Assembly: GCA_963576475.1 (NCBI GenBank)
Contig: OY754990.1
Location: 15,148,206-15,212,205 of the forward strand
Length of the DNA stretch: 64,000 bases
Direction of reading: 5' to 3'
Source of the DNA: Molanna angustata
Taxonomy: Eukaryota; Arthropoda; Insecta; Trichoptera; Molannidae
Part shown: piece after piece, positions 8,664 to 20,462 of the stretch
Layout: each line of letters starts with the position of its first letter
Position numbering within the stretch: position 1 is the stretch's first letter
The notes under the pieces: generated by a model
Told to the model about the DNA's origin: nothing
The model's database searches: none
The model's input: only the letters and a program-made list of their open reading frames with translations
Made by a program: the position numbers and the translations under genes

Positions 8664-8760
8664 CCATCATCTGGCCATGTCCCTTACGGGGTAAGCAGAG
8701 AGGACCGAGCGCCATTTAATCAATTTCATCCTATACAGAATCAGTTGTCAAGATGCTGAT
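8664..8760 (-). pseudogene. LINE-A 3'-end fragment
   Basis: The start of this segment, read on the plus strand, is the CCATGTCCCTTACGGGGTA block that marks the 3' end of family LINE-A in reverse. Fuller copies lie at 35966-36354, 36479-37146 and 52846-53450. Only about 100 bp remain here. Bases 8456-8660 and 8761-8865 show nothing I can name. Confidence 0.5.
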
Positions 8761-8868
8761 AAACATACCTATTATAATGTTTGTATGACGCCATAAAAAA
8801 AACTAATTAATAATTTTTTTTATTTTTTATTTTGTGTGTGTAAAATTTAATTTATTGAATATTTTTAG

Positions 8869-9870
8869 GGTTGCAACTATTTATACCTACCGTGAATATT
8901 TATTTAATCTTCTTGTACATATAATTAGTACACTGGCGGGCTTTTTGCTAATGGCAATTTCTTCCAACTAACCAGAGTAAATGTTAAATATACAAAACAA
9001 TGTGTACTATGGCAATAAGTTAATCACATTACAAAATGAATAAAGATAGCAGAAGAAAATAAATAAAAAAAGGAAAAAAAAAACACAAAAACAAAGAAGA
9101 TAAGAACAAATCATAGCAATGATAGGAAGACTAATGGATAAGGAAAGGAAGAGGAGAGGAAGATGTAATCAGGTGTTGTCAGATAAATATTTTTGCTTTA
9201 GCATTTTCTTGAAGATGTTTAGTGAGATAGACGACGTAATATCAGGACTTAGGGTATTCCATAATATTTATGGGTTGCAACTATTTATACCGTGAATATT
9301 TTATGGGTTGCCACTATTTATACCTTGAATATTTTATGGGTTGTCACTATTTATTCCATGAATATTTTATTGGTTGCAACTATTTATACCGTGAATATTT
9401 ATGGGTTGCAACTATTTATACCGTGAATATTTCATGGGTTGCCACTATTTATACCTTGAATATTTTATGGGTTGTCACTATTTATTCCATGAATATTTTA
9501 TTGGTTGCAACTATTTATACCGTGAATATTTATGGGTTGCAACTATTTATACCGTGAATATTTTATGGGTTGCAACTATTAATTTATCCCGTGAATATTT
9601 TATGGGTTGCAACTATTAATTTATACCATGAATATTTTATGGTTTGTCACTATTTATTCCATGAATATTTTATTGGTTGTATCTATTTATTCCATGAATA
9701 TTTTATTGGTTGCAACTATTTATACCGTGAATATTTATGGGTTGCAACTATTTATACCGTGAATATTTTATGGGTTGCAACTATTAATTTATACCGTGAA
9801 TATTTTATGGTTTGCAACTATTTATACCGTGAACATTTCATGGACTGGAAATATTTATGCCGTGAATGAT
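8869..9870. repeat. 36-38-bp minisatellite, split by a LINE
   Basis: Units of the form GGTTGCAACTATTTATACC plus GTGAATATTTTAT repeat about 16 times at 9265-9870. One detached unit at 8869-8905 lies beyond an inserted LINE-B fragment. Unit lengths vary slightly (35-40 bp), and CAACT/CCACT/TCACT variants alternate in a way that suggests higher-order duplication. Confidence 0.9.
8904..9262 (-). mobile_element. LINE-B 3' fragment inserted in minisatellite
   Basis: Near 8930 the sequence carries a GGCGGGC...AATTTCTTCCAAC block that also occurs near 20870, 57950 and 61450. It ends near 9220-9262 with the complement of the ORF end seen at 57500 and 50930. AATATTTAT at 8895-8903 and 9263-9271 could be a target duplication, although it is also part of the surrounding repeat unit. 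Confidence 0.55.
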
Positions 9871-10345
9871 AGGAGAATGTTTTTTTTTTAATTTGTCTAA
9901 AAATAAACACGGCATAACGAAGATTTCGAATAGGGGTGGGTGGGGGAGTTGGGGGTGGGGGAAGAGACGAAGTGAATGAAAGCAAAAAGAAAAAGAAAAA
10001 AGTCAGTCTCGCAAAATTCAATTGATATTTGTGAATTCCCATCCCGAGGCATTTTTAATTCCATCTCTCCCGTCCCGACATTTAGCATTCCGTGTTCTTC
10101 GGCACCGTGGCCGTGGGCACACGCCGCGTTCGGGCCGGTCCGGTTTAAGAATCGGCCCGCCGCCGGTCGCTAACTGAAAATGGTACTGAATATAGAACCA
10201 TCTAATAATAATGTTTTGTTAAAAAAAATATATATTGCACTAAACCTTTTAGTTTTTTAGAAATATAAGATAGTATATGTCAAAAATCGGGGTATGCGTA
10301 TTATTTTTCTACAAGAATATATACAGAACACAATTAAAAAGTTAA
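9871..10345. other. Non-coding stretch with GC-rich island and repeat fragment
   Basis: No gene is visible. Bases 9930-9962 are G-rich, and 10045-10175 is a GC-rich, non-repetitive island. From 10225 to 10345 the sequence resembles part of the adjacent palindromic element (compare 10800-10900), suggesting a truncated neighbouring copy. Confidence 0.5.
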
Positions 10346-11022
10346 CGGGGAGGAATGCTGCCAACGTACTTATTTTTCAATTTGATATACCATCATTATT
10401 TCTTATCAAATCTTTTTGAAAAAAAATAATTTAGATAGTTTGTGTATAAATAAATAAAAATATATCTTTATTTTTTGACAATGTTTTGTATAAATTCTTG
10501 TAGAAAAATAATGGCATACCCCGATCTTCAACGTTTATCTTATATTTCTAATAAAATATAAGGCGTAGTTCAGCATTTTTTTTTAAATTAAAGAAGACAA
10601 AAATATCTAGAAAAATATGATGTGACGTTGCATTAATGCTTCAGGATTAGTAAATAAACTTAAAAAAACATTTATTTTCCATTCAGCGCCATTGCGAAAT
10701 TAAAGTTTTTTTGGTTTATTATCTTAACCTGATGCATTAATGCAACGTTACATCGTATTTTTCCAGATATTTTGATCTTATTTAATTTATAAAAAAAATG
10801 CTCTTTACCTTATAGTTTTTTAGATATTTAAGATAAATGTCAAAAATCGGGGTATGTTATTATTTTCCTACAAGAATATATACAGAACATACTTAAAGTT
10901 AAGGTATATTTTTCTTTATTAATATCCAAACTAACTAGGTTATTTTTTTCAAAATGATTTGTTTTATAGTAATGATGCATATTGAAAATGAAAAAATAGG
11001 TACATTGGCAGCAGTCACCCCA
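10346..11022. mobile_element. TTAA-flanked palindromic MITE
   Basis: The left end (GGGGAGGAATGCTGCCAAC) matches the complement of the right end (GGGGTGACTGCTGCCAAT). The complementarity continues inward to a centre near 10690, where GATGCATTAATGCAACGTTACATC faces its own complement near 10620. TTAA lies directly outside both ends (10342-10345 and 11023-11026), the target preference of piggyBac-type transposases. There is no coding capacity. The arms are diverged, so this is an old copy. The terminal bases are not the classical CCC of piggyBac, so the superfamily is inference. Confidence 0.65.
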
Positions 11023-11026
11023 TTAA

Positions 11027-11560
11027 TAACATAAAACGGATTCGATTATAATTCCGTCCGGAATCGAAGCGTTTGCTTCAGTCTTTGAATTGTGTGACTG
11101 CTAAAAACAGTCGACTATCAGTAGCGCCAACAAAACAATGAAATATATTCCATTTTAATTGCGAATTCTTGGTGCGAATTCCACCGGCACGGTTCAAATT
11201 TCACAACTGCCCCTCCTCCCCGCCCCACATCCCTATAAGGGGTGAGGGGGATCCGCCATTATTTCCCCGTTAATCAACCCCCGCGCCTTTTACACGTGGG
11301 TTTTTTGACAGTTTGAAAGACAGCGGCCTCATACAGCACCCATACCATTCATAACTTTGTGGCCTGTTATAGACCGAACTTCCCAGCTGCAAGTTGCTTG
11401 CAGTGGGCCTTATGGGACTAGAGCTTGGAAAACGCACATATAATTTTACTAATGTAGGATGAGCTATCGAAGTTTACAATAATCGCGATAATTTAAACAT
11501 TAAAAATAACAAATAATAGTGTTCAAAATCATAAAAGTACATAGATAAAAATATGTTGAC
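11027..11560. other. Unique-looking non-coding segment
   Basis: No gene is visible. Bases 11040-11440 are mixed in composition and not obviously repetitive, with a C-rich/G-rich patch at 11207-11262. It could be conserved regulatory DNA, but I cannot test conservation. Confidence 0.35.
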
Positions 11561-12043
11561 ACATCTTTATACAAATATAATTCTTCTGTACGTGTGTATG
11601 TCACTGAACTCACTATGAATGGTTGAACCGATTTTGATGAAATTTATTGTGAAATGTTTGTTTATGTGAGTACTGAATAGTTAAGATTCACACGATGAAA
11701 TTTTAAACATTAATATAATAAAATAAAAATAAAAAACTTGATTATTTATAACTTATAATAGGTAATGTTAATTATAATAGGTGACGCTTATGTCGAATAA
11801 GCAATGTTTAGTTTTTTCCTTCTGACAACACTAAAAAATCTGTCTAGACCATAATATATGCTGTATTGCAATTATAAACGAAATGACAATCAATCTAACC
11901 TCAAAGTGTTTAGCGGCTCATTGAACAAAAAAATTTAGTTTTGCTCAGCGAATAATAACATCCATATGATTCAAATATATGATACATATAATTTTTTATT
12001 TCACAATTACTTCGAACTGGAAAACGTCTGTCGGGTCCGCTAG
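11560..12043 (+). mobile_element. Non-autonomous Helitron-like element
   Basis: The 3' end GTCGGGTCCGCTAG (12030-12043) followed by T is the end familiar from insect Helitrons (CTRR then T). Near 11605 a CACTGAACTCACTATGAATG block leads into GGTTGAACCGATTTTGATGA, a conserved segment of lepidopteran Helitron-like repeats. There is no Rep/helicase frame. The left boundary is uncertain. Confidence 0.65.
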
Positions 12044-13081
12044 TATTATAATATATTTAAAAATGTGATCAAATGACTTGACAAATACGAATACAAAATA
12101 AACTTATTTCTAACCTCAAATGGCAAAGGTGTTCATAACATTTTTCCTGCAACAAATTTCTATTCAATATATAAAGCAACTCGCTCACGCAAGTCGCTAT
12201 TATTATTAAATATTAACTAAACCTAACCGAATATTATACGGGGTGTAATAAAATACAACAGCGAAATAATAGTATAATGTGAAATAACAATTCGAAAAAA
12301 AAAATATAAGTACTTACACTAGAAACCAATATTCTGTTCTTCAATCATTTTTTATTCTGTTGACGATCTCATATGCGAAATGTGTTGTATCTCACCTGCG
12401 AAAAAGAAAAAAAAAGATGAATATTATCGCTAAAAAAGCCACTGAAGAAAAAAAAATATGAATGAAAAACTAGAATACTGCATTTAAACAAAGAATGAAA
12501 TAAACGGAATTGTGGTTTTTAAATATAAAAAAAATCTCAAATATTTTAAAGAGAAACATTATAAAATAAAATTTCAGCGGTCCTTTACCAGTATGCAATA
12601 AAATTGATAAAACAATATCTAAAATATTTCAGTACGCCCCTGCGTTACAGTATTATGATAAATTATGATAAATTCTAAAAGCTATAATAATAATAATTTT
12701 GGAGTAAAGTCAGTAACGGTTTTCCCTTCAAGCAAATATGTACTTTATGGCGATATAATGTTACTATTTAACTACAATATTTCCTTGAAATATGACGGGG
12801 CGCCCATTTTATCGAGCGGAAGCTTCTTTCAAAACTAGAGGGTTTTAAAAAATATCTCATAAATAATGACAAAGTTAAAAATAAGCGGCGTCGCCCGGAT
12901 ATTTATCTATTTCCTGATTATTTATTTATTTCCTGATTCACGTCACAAATTGTTTTTTACCTAGGTACCTACATACAAACTATGTTGAAACAACATCATA
13001 GAATGATGAAATAAAATGATTAAAATAAAATTGATAAAAATGAAAACCCACATAATAAAACAAAATAAAAAAAACAAATCA
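12044..13081. other. AT-rich stretch without gene
   Basis: I see no open frame, tandem array or recognisable element end; short A/T runs dominate. Confidence 0.5.
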
Positions 13082-13160
13082 GGGGGGCAAGTCTGGTCAA
13101 TCAGCGAAATCAAAAGCCTCGTGATTACTCATATTATGGATATAATTATCATATAAAATC
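13082..13160 (+). mobile_element. Solo left half of the GGGGGGCAAGTCTGG MITE
   Basis: The segment matches the left arm of the 14657-14844 element (GGGGGGCAAGTCTGG, GCGAAATCAAAA, then TATGGATATAATTAT) with several substitutions. No second arm is visible. Confidence 0.55.
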
Positions 13161-13330
13161 CCGCAATCCCCGCATTTCAAGATATATATCAACCACTAAG
13201 GCAACGACTGAAGTCCAGAAAGCCTGTTTCCTAGACTCTAATGTGTGGTTCCAAGGTGAACCTTCCTCGAAGAGTCTGGGTTCACCAAAACACAATTCAT
13301 ACAGGTAAATTATTATGAGTGAAAATAGGG

Positions 13331-14120
13331 AAAAAGGTATTTTTATTGACAAACTTTTTAACATCTCAATAGAGACTCAGTTGGGATATTATAGAAGAAC
13401 TAGGTTCTCAAGTCACCTATTGGGCTTACGACCTATCATCATCTGGTTTTATGTGATAATTTTATGCGCTTGCACAACGTTCACCAATTATGCCTTCTTA
13501 TTGAGTTCCCTTATCAATGTAATTTTTTGAAAGTTCTATATATTTTAATAATGTGTAACAATTCACCTGTAAATAAGGAATTATACTATTGCCATCTATG
13601 AAGTAACGAAGAAACCTCTTTTCGTAACGCCATCTATTGAGAAATTAGTTTATTTGTAAAAACAAAGCAACAGTGTGAACATTGCAGAAAAATATATTAT
13701 TCAATGCCAATGTTCACACTTATCCTACGAGAGGATGTCAGGATTTTAGACTTCCAAAAACGAGATTAACAAGTACCTATACAAAATAGTTTATACCATA
13801 AAGGTCTCAAAATATATAATAGTTTGCCACCAAACATAAAAGAAACCACAAGTCTTGCCACCTTTCGTAGGCAAGGTGCTGAACACATAGTTAAAAAAAA
13901 TCTCCATACTTTTACATGTTTTAATAATTTAGTGTCATGCTCTGTACCACAATTTATGATTGTATAAAAAAAATTATATACTTTTAGTTTACACTAGATG
14001 TATTAATTTTCTATTTTTTACGTCTAAATAAATGTTACTACTACTACTACTAGTTCTTATAATGATGTGACGGTGTCTCGCACAGATGTCACCCCTGAAC
14101 TGCACCAAAAATTAAAACAA
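13331..14120 (+). mobile_element. Diverged foldback-family copy split by a LINE
   Basis: Bases 13331-13670 and 14053-14120 together match the unit that is best preserved at 44900-46000: CTCAATAGAGAC, then TTATGCGCTTG, then GCCATCTATTGAGA, then GTCACCCCTGAACTGC. A LINE fragment (13670-14052) interrupts it. A further partial copy follows at 14133-14290, beginning GATCGAATATTTTT. Confidence 0.6.
13670..14052 (+). pseudogene. LINE-C C-terminal fragment
   Basis: The degenerate plus-strand reading contains the R-L-P-K-T-R-L, then K-G-L-K-I-Y-N-S-L-P-P, then L-A-T-F-R sequence typical of the end of Jockey/CR1 ORF2. The tail is a TAC microsatellite at 14032-14051. A matching inverted fragment lies at 58710-58960. 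Confidence 0.55.
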
Positions 14121-14293
14121 AATTAAAAACAAAAATGTTGATCGAATATTTTTTTAATTGCATATACGCAAACATTGGATTTTTTTTGTCCTGTCGGGAG
14201 TCAAATGATATTTTTACTGGCAAACTTTTCAACATCTCAATAGATACTAAGTTGGGATATTATAGAAGAACCAGGAACTCAAGGCACTTTTAA

Positions 14294-14430
14294 AGGGGAA
14301 AAAGGGATTCTCCGGAATGTGACTGTGGAGAACGCAGTCAAACCATCCAGCATCTAGTTGAGGAGTGTCCTGTACGGATGTATGAATGAGATGCGATAGA
14401 CAGAAGCTGTGAATTAGATGGCGACTCCAA
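14294..14430 (+). pseudogene. LINE C-terminal cysteine-motif fragment
   Basis: The translated plus strand includes S-P-E-C-D-C-G-E and then Q-T-I-Q-H-L-V-E-E-C-P, the C-x-C-G...H-L...C-P motif that closes many LINE ORF2 proteins. The frame is only about 45 codons long and then broken. Confidence 0.55.
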
Positions 14431-14539
14431 AGTCTGTGAAGTTGCTGACCGAAAGGGAACCAATAATATAACAACAATCGATGACGCAGTTTAAGGTGCA
14501 GAAAAAGCCGAAGCCGTACAAAAAGTTAAGTAAAACATG

Positions 14540-15110
14540 TTTCATTATCTTGTCGTGTGTGCCACTGGTTTTACCCAGTGACAAAAGGAAAGAAAAGAAG
14601 GAATATTTGCCTACCTTTCCTGATCTGGTTCAGAGCTAATTTTATCCCAATGTCTCCTGGGGGGCAAGTCTGGTTCGACCGGCGAAATCAAAACCCCAGT
14701 GATTACCCATATCATGGATATAATTATAGTATGGAGTTATATGATATCTAAAGATATTGTAGAACTTCATATAATAATTATATCCATGATATGGGTAATC
14801 ACTGGGGTTTTGATTTCGCCGATTAAACCAGACTTGCCCCCCAGATGTTTACCTCACACAATATTCACAAACACTATGCTTATAAGTTGGATGGCGATGA
14901 CACGGATTTGAAATGATTTGTTTGATAATGTTTAATGAGAGTCCGAAACATAAATTTGTAGGTATGAAAGGAAGTAGGTAGGATAAAATACAATAAAAGT
15001 ATTGAATCTCAAAATATTGATGTGTCATGATATAAACCTATCTATCTATGTGCATATTATATGGTGAGAATATCGTTTGCTACAACATAAATATAGCGAA
15101 CACTTGTATT
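14540..15110 (+). repeat. Dispersed repeat G, copy 1
   Basis: This matches 32640-33000 over several blocks: CTGGTTTTACCCAGTG, GGCGATGACACGGATTTG, GAGAGTCCGAAACATAAA and GGTAGGATAAA. A MITE (14657-14844) sits inside copy 1. There is no coding frame, and the element type is unknown. Confidence 0.6.
14657..14844. mobile_element. 188-bp inverted-repeat MITE
   Basis: The ends are near-perfect inverted repeats of about 70 bp. The left starts CTGGGGGGCAAGTCTGGTT, and the right ends with its complement. The arms meet near 14745. I see no clear target duplication. It is non-coding; the high arm identity suggests it is fairly young. Confidence 0.75.
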
Positions 15111-16399
15111 ATTTCCTTGTGACTAATTAACTCATTTCTACTGCATTTATTCTGCTTCTATGCGACATCTGCCATGTCCAAGTTTGACCTGCATATGCCA
15201 AGGTTGGCACAGATTTCAGAAATCAAACAGCAAAAAATATACAATAGTTAGACAGTGGCGTATCTAGAACAGTAAAAAAATAATAAAGTAGTATGCTTTG
15301 ATCGTATTAAAAACAGAGCCAAAAGTGAGTATATGAATAGCGAGTTATAATAATATGACAAACGAGCAGTTTGTATGCAAAATGGACTCGGGTTTTGAAC
15401 ATTTATTAAAATTAATAACAATATCAAAACGATCGTATTTCACAAAATTACTCTTACGTTTAACGAGAATATAATAAAGACCGCAAATGTTACGTACGGA
15501 CCATGTTTTCAACGTCAAAGTATACACACGTACACATATACGAAATGCGACAGTAATTCTTAATGAATGACAAAATTCGTTTAGTACGAACTCTGGTTTA
15601 GTGAATTATCGTTTAGTACGAAGTATATTTTGAAACTGGATCGTAAATTCTTTATTACAAAACTTATAGCCCTAAAAAAGGAGAATATAAAACTAATTTT
15701 TACTATCCATCTTTATAATATTCTGTGAGGCACAGACTTAGAATAGTGCTTCCAATATTTTTTATTATCATTGTTTTCGGGTATTTCGTAAATGCCGGGT
15801 AATCTTAAATACGTCAGGTAAAATAGGTGTTAAATAGGTGTTTTGTCTTACTGTGAATCTTTTCTATATAGTTTGTTTGTTTTATATTTTGTATATGTTA
15901 TTTTAAACTTAATAAAATAAAATAAAAATAAAAAAAATAACATTTCACATGGTTCTGTAATGAGGTTCAAAATGAGTTTTGAGGAATAAACCATTGCTTC
16001 TTCTTAAAGAGTAATGCACACCCGCACACCTAACGCAGATTACCTCGAATTGTGGTATATAAGATATGTAGGTATGTATATAATATAGAATTCTTGGTTT
16101 AAGTCACTACTATTTTTATTTGATTGCTTCACTTAATTTCATTTCTCTTAGATATATAAAGGACTAATATTTAGTAATATCTGGAGTCTTCACTGGTCTA
16201 TATGCTGGTAACTCATTTTTTGTATATATTATATGAATTTGACTGTTTGCACTCTTTAAAATGAAATAAAATAAAAATAAAATAAAATTAAAAAAATATT
16301 ATATTTGAATATCCTTTTTTTTATCATTAGAATGATAAAAGTAGGGCTCGTCCGGGACTCGATAAAAGGACTTTTGATTTGACCCGGGACTTTTGATTA
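15111..16399. other. AT-rich stretch without gene
   Basis: Nothing recognisable apart from short A/T runs and an AATAAAATAAAATAAAAATA patch near 15908 that recurs near 16265. Confidence 0.4.
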
Positions 16400-16735
16400 G
16401 AACTCTTGTCTGGAGTATGCTGCTGTATGTATACCAGCGAAATGTGGACTGTCATCCGGAGAGAATCTTGGCGTCTGACTGCCTTCGAAATATGGTGCTA
16501 AAGGTGCATGTCTAGTATCCATTGGTCAGTCCACATTCCAAACGAAGTGGTACTGAGCAGAGTCGGAGAAACAAGGCATTTCTAAAGAGGTCCAAATGGA
16601 TAGGCCATAATCATAACATCAGGCATTTGCGTCTGCTTGATACTATTGCCGAAGGAATGGCATAAGGAAAAAAATATATAGTTCGTCCTAGAGACGGTTG
16701 TATGGACCAGGTCAGGTGATCAGTAAAGTTTGCTG
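16400..16735 (+). pseudogene. Decayed LINE ORF2 C-terminal fragment
   Basis: Across shifted frames the plus strand resembles the end of RTE-type ORF2: S-E-T-W-T, then R-L-T-A-F-E, then W-S-V-H-I-P-N-E-V-V-L-S-R-V-G, then a G-H-N-H segment. At least three frame breaks are present. Confidence 0.4.
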
Positions 16736-17783
16736 TAGCGCTTGCGCATCGTTCACAAATTGTGCCTGTATTACATATCATATAATAAAGTCTTCGCTGA
16801 TCGGAGAAAGGTTATATGATTTTGTCCATAGTTTTTATAGGTAACTGAAAATGTACATATTGAATCGTATGATTTTTTTAAAATTCTATATCATTAACTT
16901 TTCTCAACGGTTGAAATATATAACTATACGGGAATAAATTTACAAATGCATAAATCTAAAATTAAAAATAAAAAAAAAACTATACAATAGTCAACAACTT
17001 CAGCCCTGGTGTTGAAACAGACTATGTACATATCCAGACCAGTCTCGTCAGACACAGAGTGTAAAGGGCAATTTAAAACAAAGTCTACATTATATTATAA
17101 GTAAAATAAAGCGGCCGCCACGAGACAGCACTGCATTGCAGTGCCGTGTTGTGTGTTGTGTCGTACATGGATGAATTTTTATACAGGAATTTTGTTGTTT
17201 CTCTAGCTGTTTAGCGTGATAATTTAGAGTCTGCACAAGATGCATTATTAAACCACGTTTGTTAAATTGATAAGAAGGTTGAGAGAAACCGTATCGTAAT
17301 CTCTTGGTGGAAACTTCAATGTATATTTATTTCTTCTTCTTCTTCGTGCCATATCAGGTCCCCCCGATGTTGGTGATCACTGCTGAGAAGGTATCTCTGT
17401 ATAGTGATATCCTGGGAAGAAATAACCAGAGTGGTTTCGCGTTGCCTTCTCTGGTGTATTTTTTTGTTGGGGTTACTACCCTTGGCTGGTTGGTCCTGGT
17501 TAGGAGGCGCCAGAAATTCGCATCATCCTTTCGCTATCTACTGACCTATATCACATTTCACAGTATTTATATTTATTTGGAAAAAACAAACAGCTTCATA
17601 ATATTACGAAATAATATATATCGAGAAGCCACTAGGTGGATTCCACGAAATTGAATGTATAGATATGAAAGAAATCAAACAAAAATAAATAAATAAATAA
17701 TTTTAACGGAATACTAAAAGTTGGTGAAAACAATGAAGAAAAATATTGAAAAAAATAACATAAAAAAATAAAACATTTTACAT
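16736..17783. other. Non-coding stretch
   Basis: No host gene is visible. Near 17325-17560 a CTTCTTCTTCTTCGTGCC start followed by ATATCAGGTCCCCCCGATG looks like the reverse of another LINE tail (a GAAGAAGAAG end). I cannot assign a family. Confidence 0.4.
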
Positions 17784-18039
17784 AAAGAAAAGAAAAGAAA
17801 CGAAAAGAAAAGAAGAGAAAAGAAAAGAAAAGAAAAGAAAAAAAAGAAAAGAAACGAAAAGAAAAGAAAAGAAAAGAAAAGAAAAGAAAAGAAAAGAAAA
17901 GAAAAAAAAGAAAAGAAAAGAAAAGAAAAGAAAAGAAAAGAAAAGAAAAGAAAAGAAAAGAAAAGAAAAGAAAAGAAAAGAAAAGAAAAGAAAAGAAAAG
18001 AAAAGAAAAGAAAAGAAAAGAAAAGAAAAGAAAAGAAAA
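17784..18039. repeat. (AAAAG)n microsatellite
   Basis: Roughly 50 near-perfect pentamer copies. The minus strand forms a meaningless Phe/Ser/Leu open frame. Confidence 0.98.
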
Positions 18040-18090
18040 TAATAATTGTATTCTTTAGTTCGTAAATCCATTTGTACCTATGGACTCAAT

Positions 18091-19160
18091 TTTTTACTCT
18101 CCACACTATGGAATAGGGAGAGTCATGATTTCGCAAAATTTACGCGTATTTTTTTACATCAATTTCTCAATGGGTATCATGTAGAGAATGCACACTATGA
18201 GTTTCGTCGTGATGTGTTTGTGTGTATGGCGTATACGACGTAGGTACACGCCGTACGCCGTAGCATTTATCTTTTTTGTGTCCTCTCTAGCGCCTAAACT
18301 ATAAGTCCGATCGACTTCATATTAACATCATATGTGTAAAGTGCAAAGACCTAGAGCTGATTAGTTTTCCATAGACAACTTTTGATTTCTTCTCTATGAA
18401 TTCATCATTTACGTTGTTTTTTGTCCTCTCTGCAGCCCAAACTATAAGTCCGATTGACTTCATATTGATATCATATGTGTTAAGTCCATAAACTTAGAGC
18501 TGATTAGTTTTCCATAGACAACGGTTCATTTTTTCTCAATGTTTCTTTACGATTTCATCTATTAAAACTGAAAAAATGCTCTCACGACCTGGAAATTAGA
18601 GATATTTTAATTTGGTTTCAACTTTTTGTACAACACCAAGAATCTTCAAAAAATTGTATTCAAAGTTAGTCAATGTTAAAAGAAAAATATTCAACGGTAT
18701 CAAAAATTATATATAATTTAATGGATTTTTGTATGAAACTTATATGTAACAAGAGAATTTTTTTATGTTTGGCAATGTTCAGTTCATTGATTTCATATTG
18801 ATATAAGAATATTAATAGCTTGAACTTAGAACTGATTAGCTTTTCATAGATATCATAAAATTTCTTCATATGATATCACGTGTCAAAATTGTCAAAATGC
18901 TCTCGCGTTCTTTAAAACAAAATTTATCTGCTTTTATTAAAATATTTCATACAACATAAGCATTCTTCACCATGCTGCATTTATAGTTTGTCTATCGTAA
19001 TATAAAAATATACTATCGTTAGAAAATTTATATTCCTGGTAGCAAAATTTAGAATGAATAAAATATTTCATATAACATAAGCATATTTTGCCATATTGAG
19101 ATTGTCAACATTTGAAGAATAAAAAATAAACGCTTACTATGGTGTGGAGAGTTTAGTGTT
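18091..19160. mobile_element. Element with CTCTCCACAC inverted ends
   Basis: The left end ACTCTCCACACTATGG mirrors the right end, whose complement begins AACTCTCCACACCATAG. The interior carries a block (GTCCTCTCTxxxGCCxAAACTATAAGTCCGATxGACTTCATATT) at about 18270-18370 that repeats at 18415-18525 and, decayed, at 18770-18860. There is no protein. Related ends occur at 29945-30480, near 35845 and near 52100. Confidence 0.5.
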
Positions 19161-19529
19161 GGCCACAACCCACTCGTTTTTAATTTGGTCTAAAAGTTTT
19201 AGTTCGTAGTGGACAGTCGGTACATTTCGCACGGATGCCGCCCGGGCGCAGAGCCGGGGCGGTCATATGTCAAAAACGAGAAAAATTGAAATGGGAAATT
19301 TTTCGCATAATCGCCTTTTGATCCGCACGGTTGGGCCCCCCCCCCTTCGCTCCAGCGCGAATTATGTATGGAAGAAGTTTATAAAATATAGCCGCCATTA
19401 CGAAGGGGGGGAGGGAAGGAGGCGAGCGATGACGAACGGCGTTCGGCAATCTTCGTCGCCGGCCGGAGACAGATTAAAACGACGGAGAATCACGACTGAA
19501 GAAAACAACCATACCAGACCATTATTCAT
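19161..19529. other. GC-rich unique-looking segment
   Basis: No gene is visible. Bases 19220-19500 are GC-rich and not clearly repetitive, with long C and G runs at 19328-19339 and 19404-19412. A short Met-initiated frame here (19267-19587) has no recognisable features and runs into a LINE-A tail. Confidence 0.35.
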
Positions 19530-20254
19530 TTACCTATATGGGGTGGGCAAAGAGAACCTAACGCCAGACTCTTCTCTTTTGACATAAGTTTTTTTTTTTT
19601 AATTTCTTGTTTTTCTTCTATTATACATACATACCATCACATCATGTAACTTACGGGGTAGACAGAGAGAACCGAACGCCACATTTTTCTATCTTGACAC
19701 ACATTTATCGCCTCGTCAACATTTATACATCGTCTTATCGTCTGTTGTTTACACTTCTTACATTTCTGTCTTTCAGAATATCGTTCACATGGTCGTACCG
19801 TCCTTTTCTTGGGCGCCCCCGACCTCTCATTCCATTCCTGTCCGCAATGTATATTTTCTTCGGCGTTCCTCATTCATTCTCCCCAAATAGCCAAACCATC
19901 AATGTGTTAACTTTCATTCTGTTAATTACATCTTTCTTCATCTTGCATTCTTTCCTTATGTCTTCATTTCTGACCTGTCATACATCGTTCTATTACAGAT
20001 TCTTCTTAGCGACCTCATTTCAACTGCTTTTATTCTGCTTTCGTGCGACTTCTGCCATGTCCAGGTTTCAATTGCATACGTCAAGGTTAGCACTAAGTTA
20101 GCATTGTGAATGACAACTTTAGAATCCTTTGATATGTTGTGATTATATAACTGGTCTAAGTGCTCCATTCACTCTGTTTCCTGCCATGACTATTTTTTCG
20201 ATCTCCTTATCAATCCGTCCATCGTTGGTATCCCACATTAAAGGTGTAACAACA
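19530..20254 (-). pseudogene. LINE-A copies (tail fragment plus 5'-truncated copy)
   Basis: A short tail fragment lies at 19530-19585. A longer minus-strand copy spans about 19626-20254. It encodes pieces of the LINE-A C-terminus: L-T-Y-A-I-E-T-W-T-W-Q-K near 20090, R-I-C-N-R-T-M-Y near 19990, and the 3' tail with CATACATACC at 19625. CTATTATA at 19618-19625 and 20255-20262 may be the target duplication. The frame is broken. Confidence 0.65.
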
Positions 20255-20279
20255 CTATTATAAAATTATTATAAATTCA

Positions 20280-20462
20280 AAACAAAATATGAATTGTATG
20301 TGTGTGCATGTGTATGTGTGTGTGCTTGCATGTACCTGCATGAGTTTTTACAGTAATTTCTAGTTATTGATGGAAAGCTTGTTATTGGCTCTCAATTATA
20401 TATTAAAATTGTAATATATAAAATGTAAAAGAGCTGTTGGCTTCCCAAATAAATAAATAAAA
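20280..20462 (+). repeat. LINE-D 3' UTR fragment
   Basis: GATGGAAAGCTTGTTATTGG and GAGCTGTTGGCTTCCCAAAT, followed by AATAAATAAA, match 26430-26532, the 3' UTR of the LINE-D copy at 25690. A (GT)n run precedes both copies. Confidence 0.65.

Noticed and set aside
9270..9869. Three open frames of 72-99 codons
   Set aside because: They are translations of the 36-38-bp minisatellite in shifting registers.
17778..18071. Phe/Ser/Leu-rich 97-codon frame
   Set aside because: It is the reverse reading of an (AAAAG)n microsatellite.
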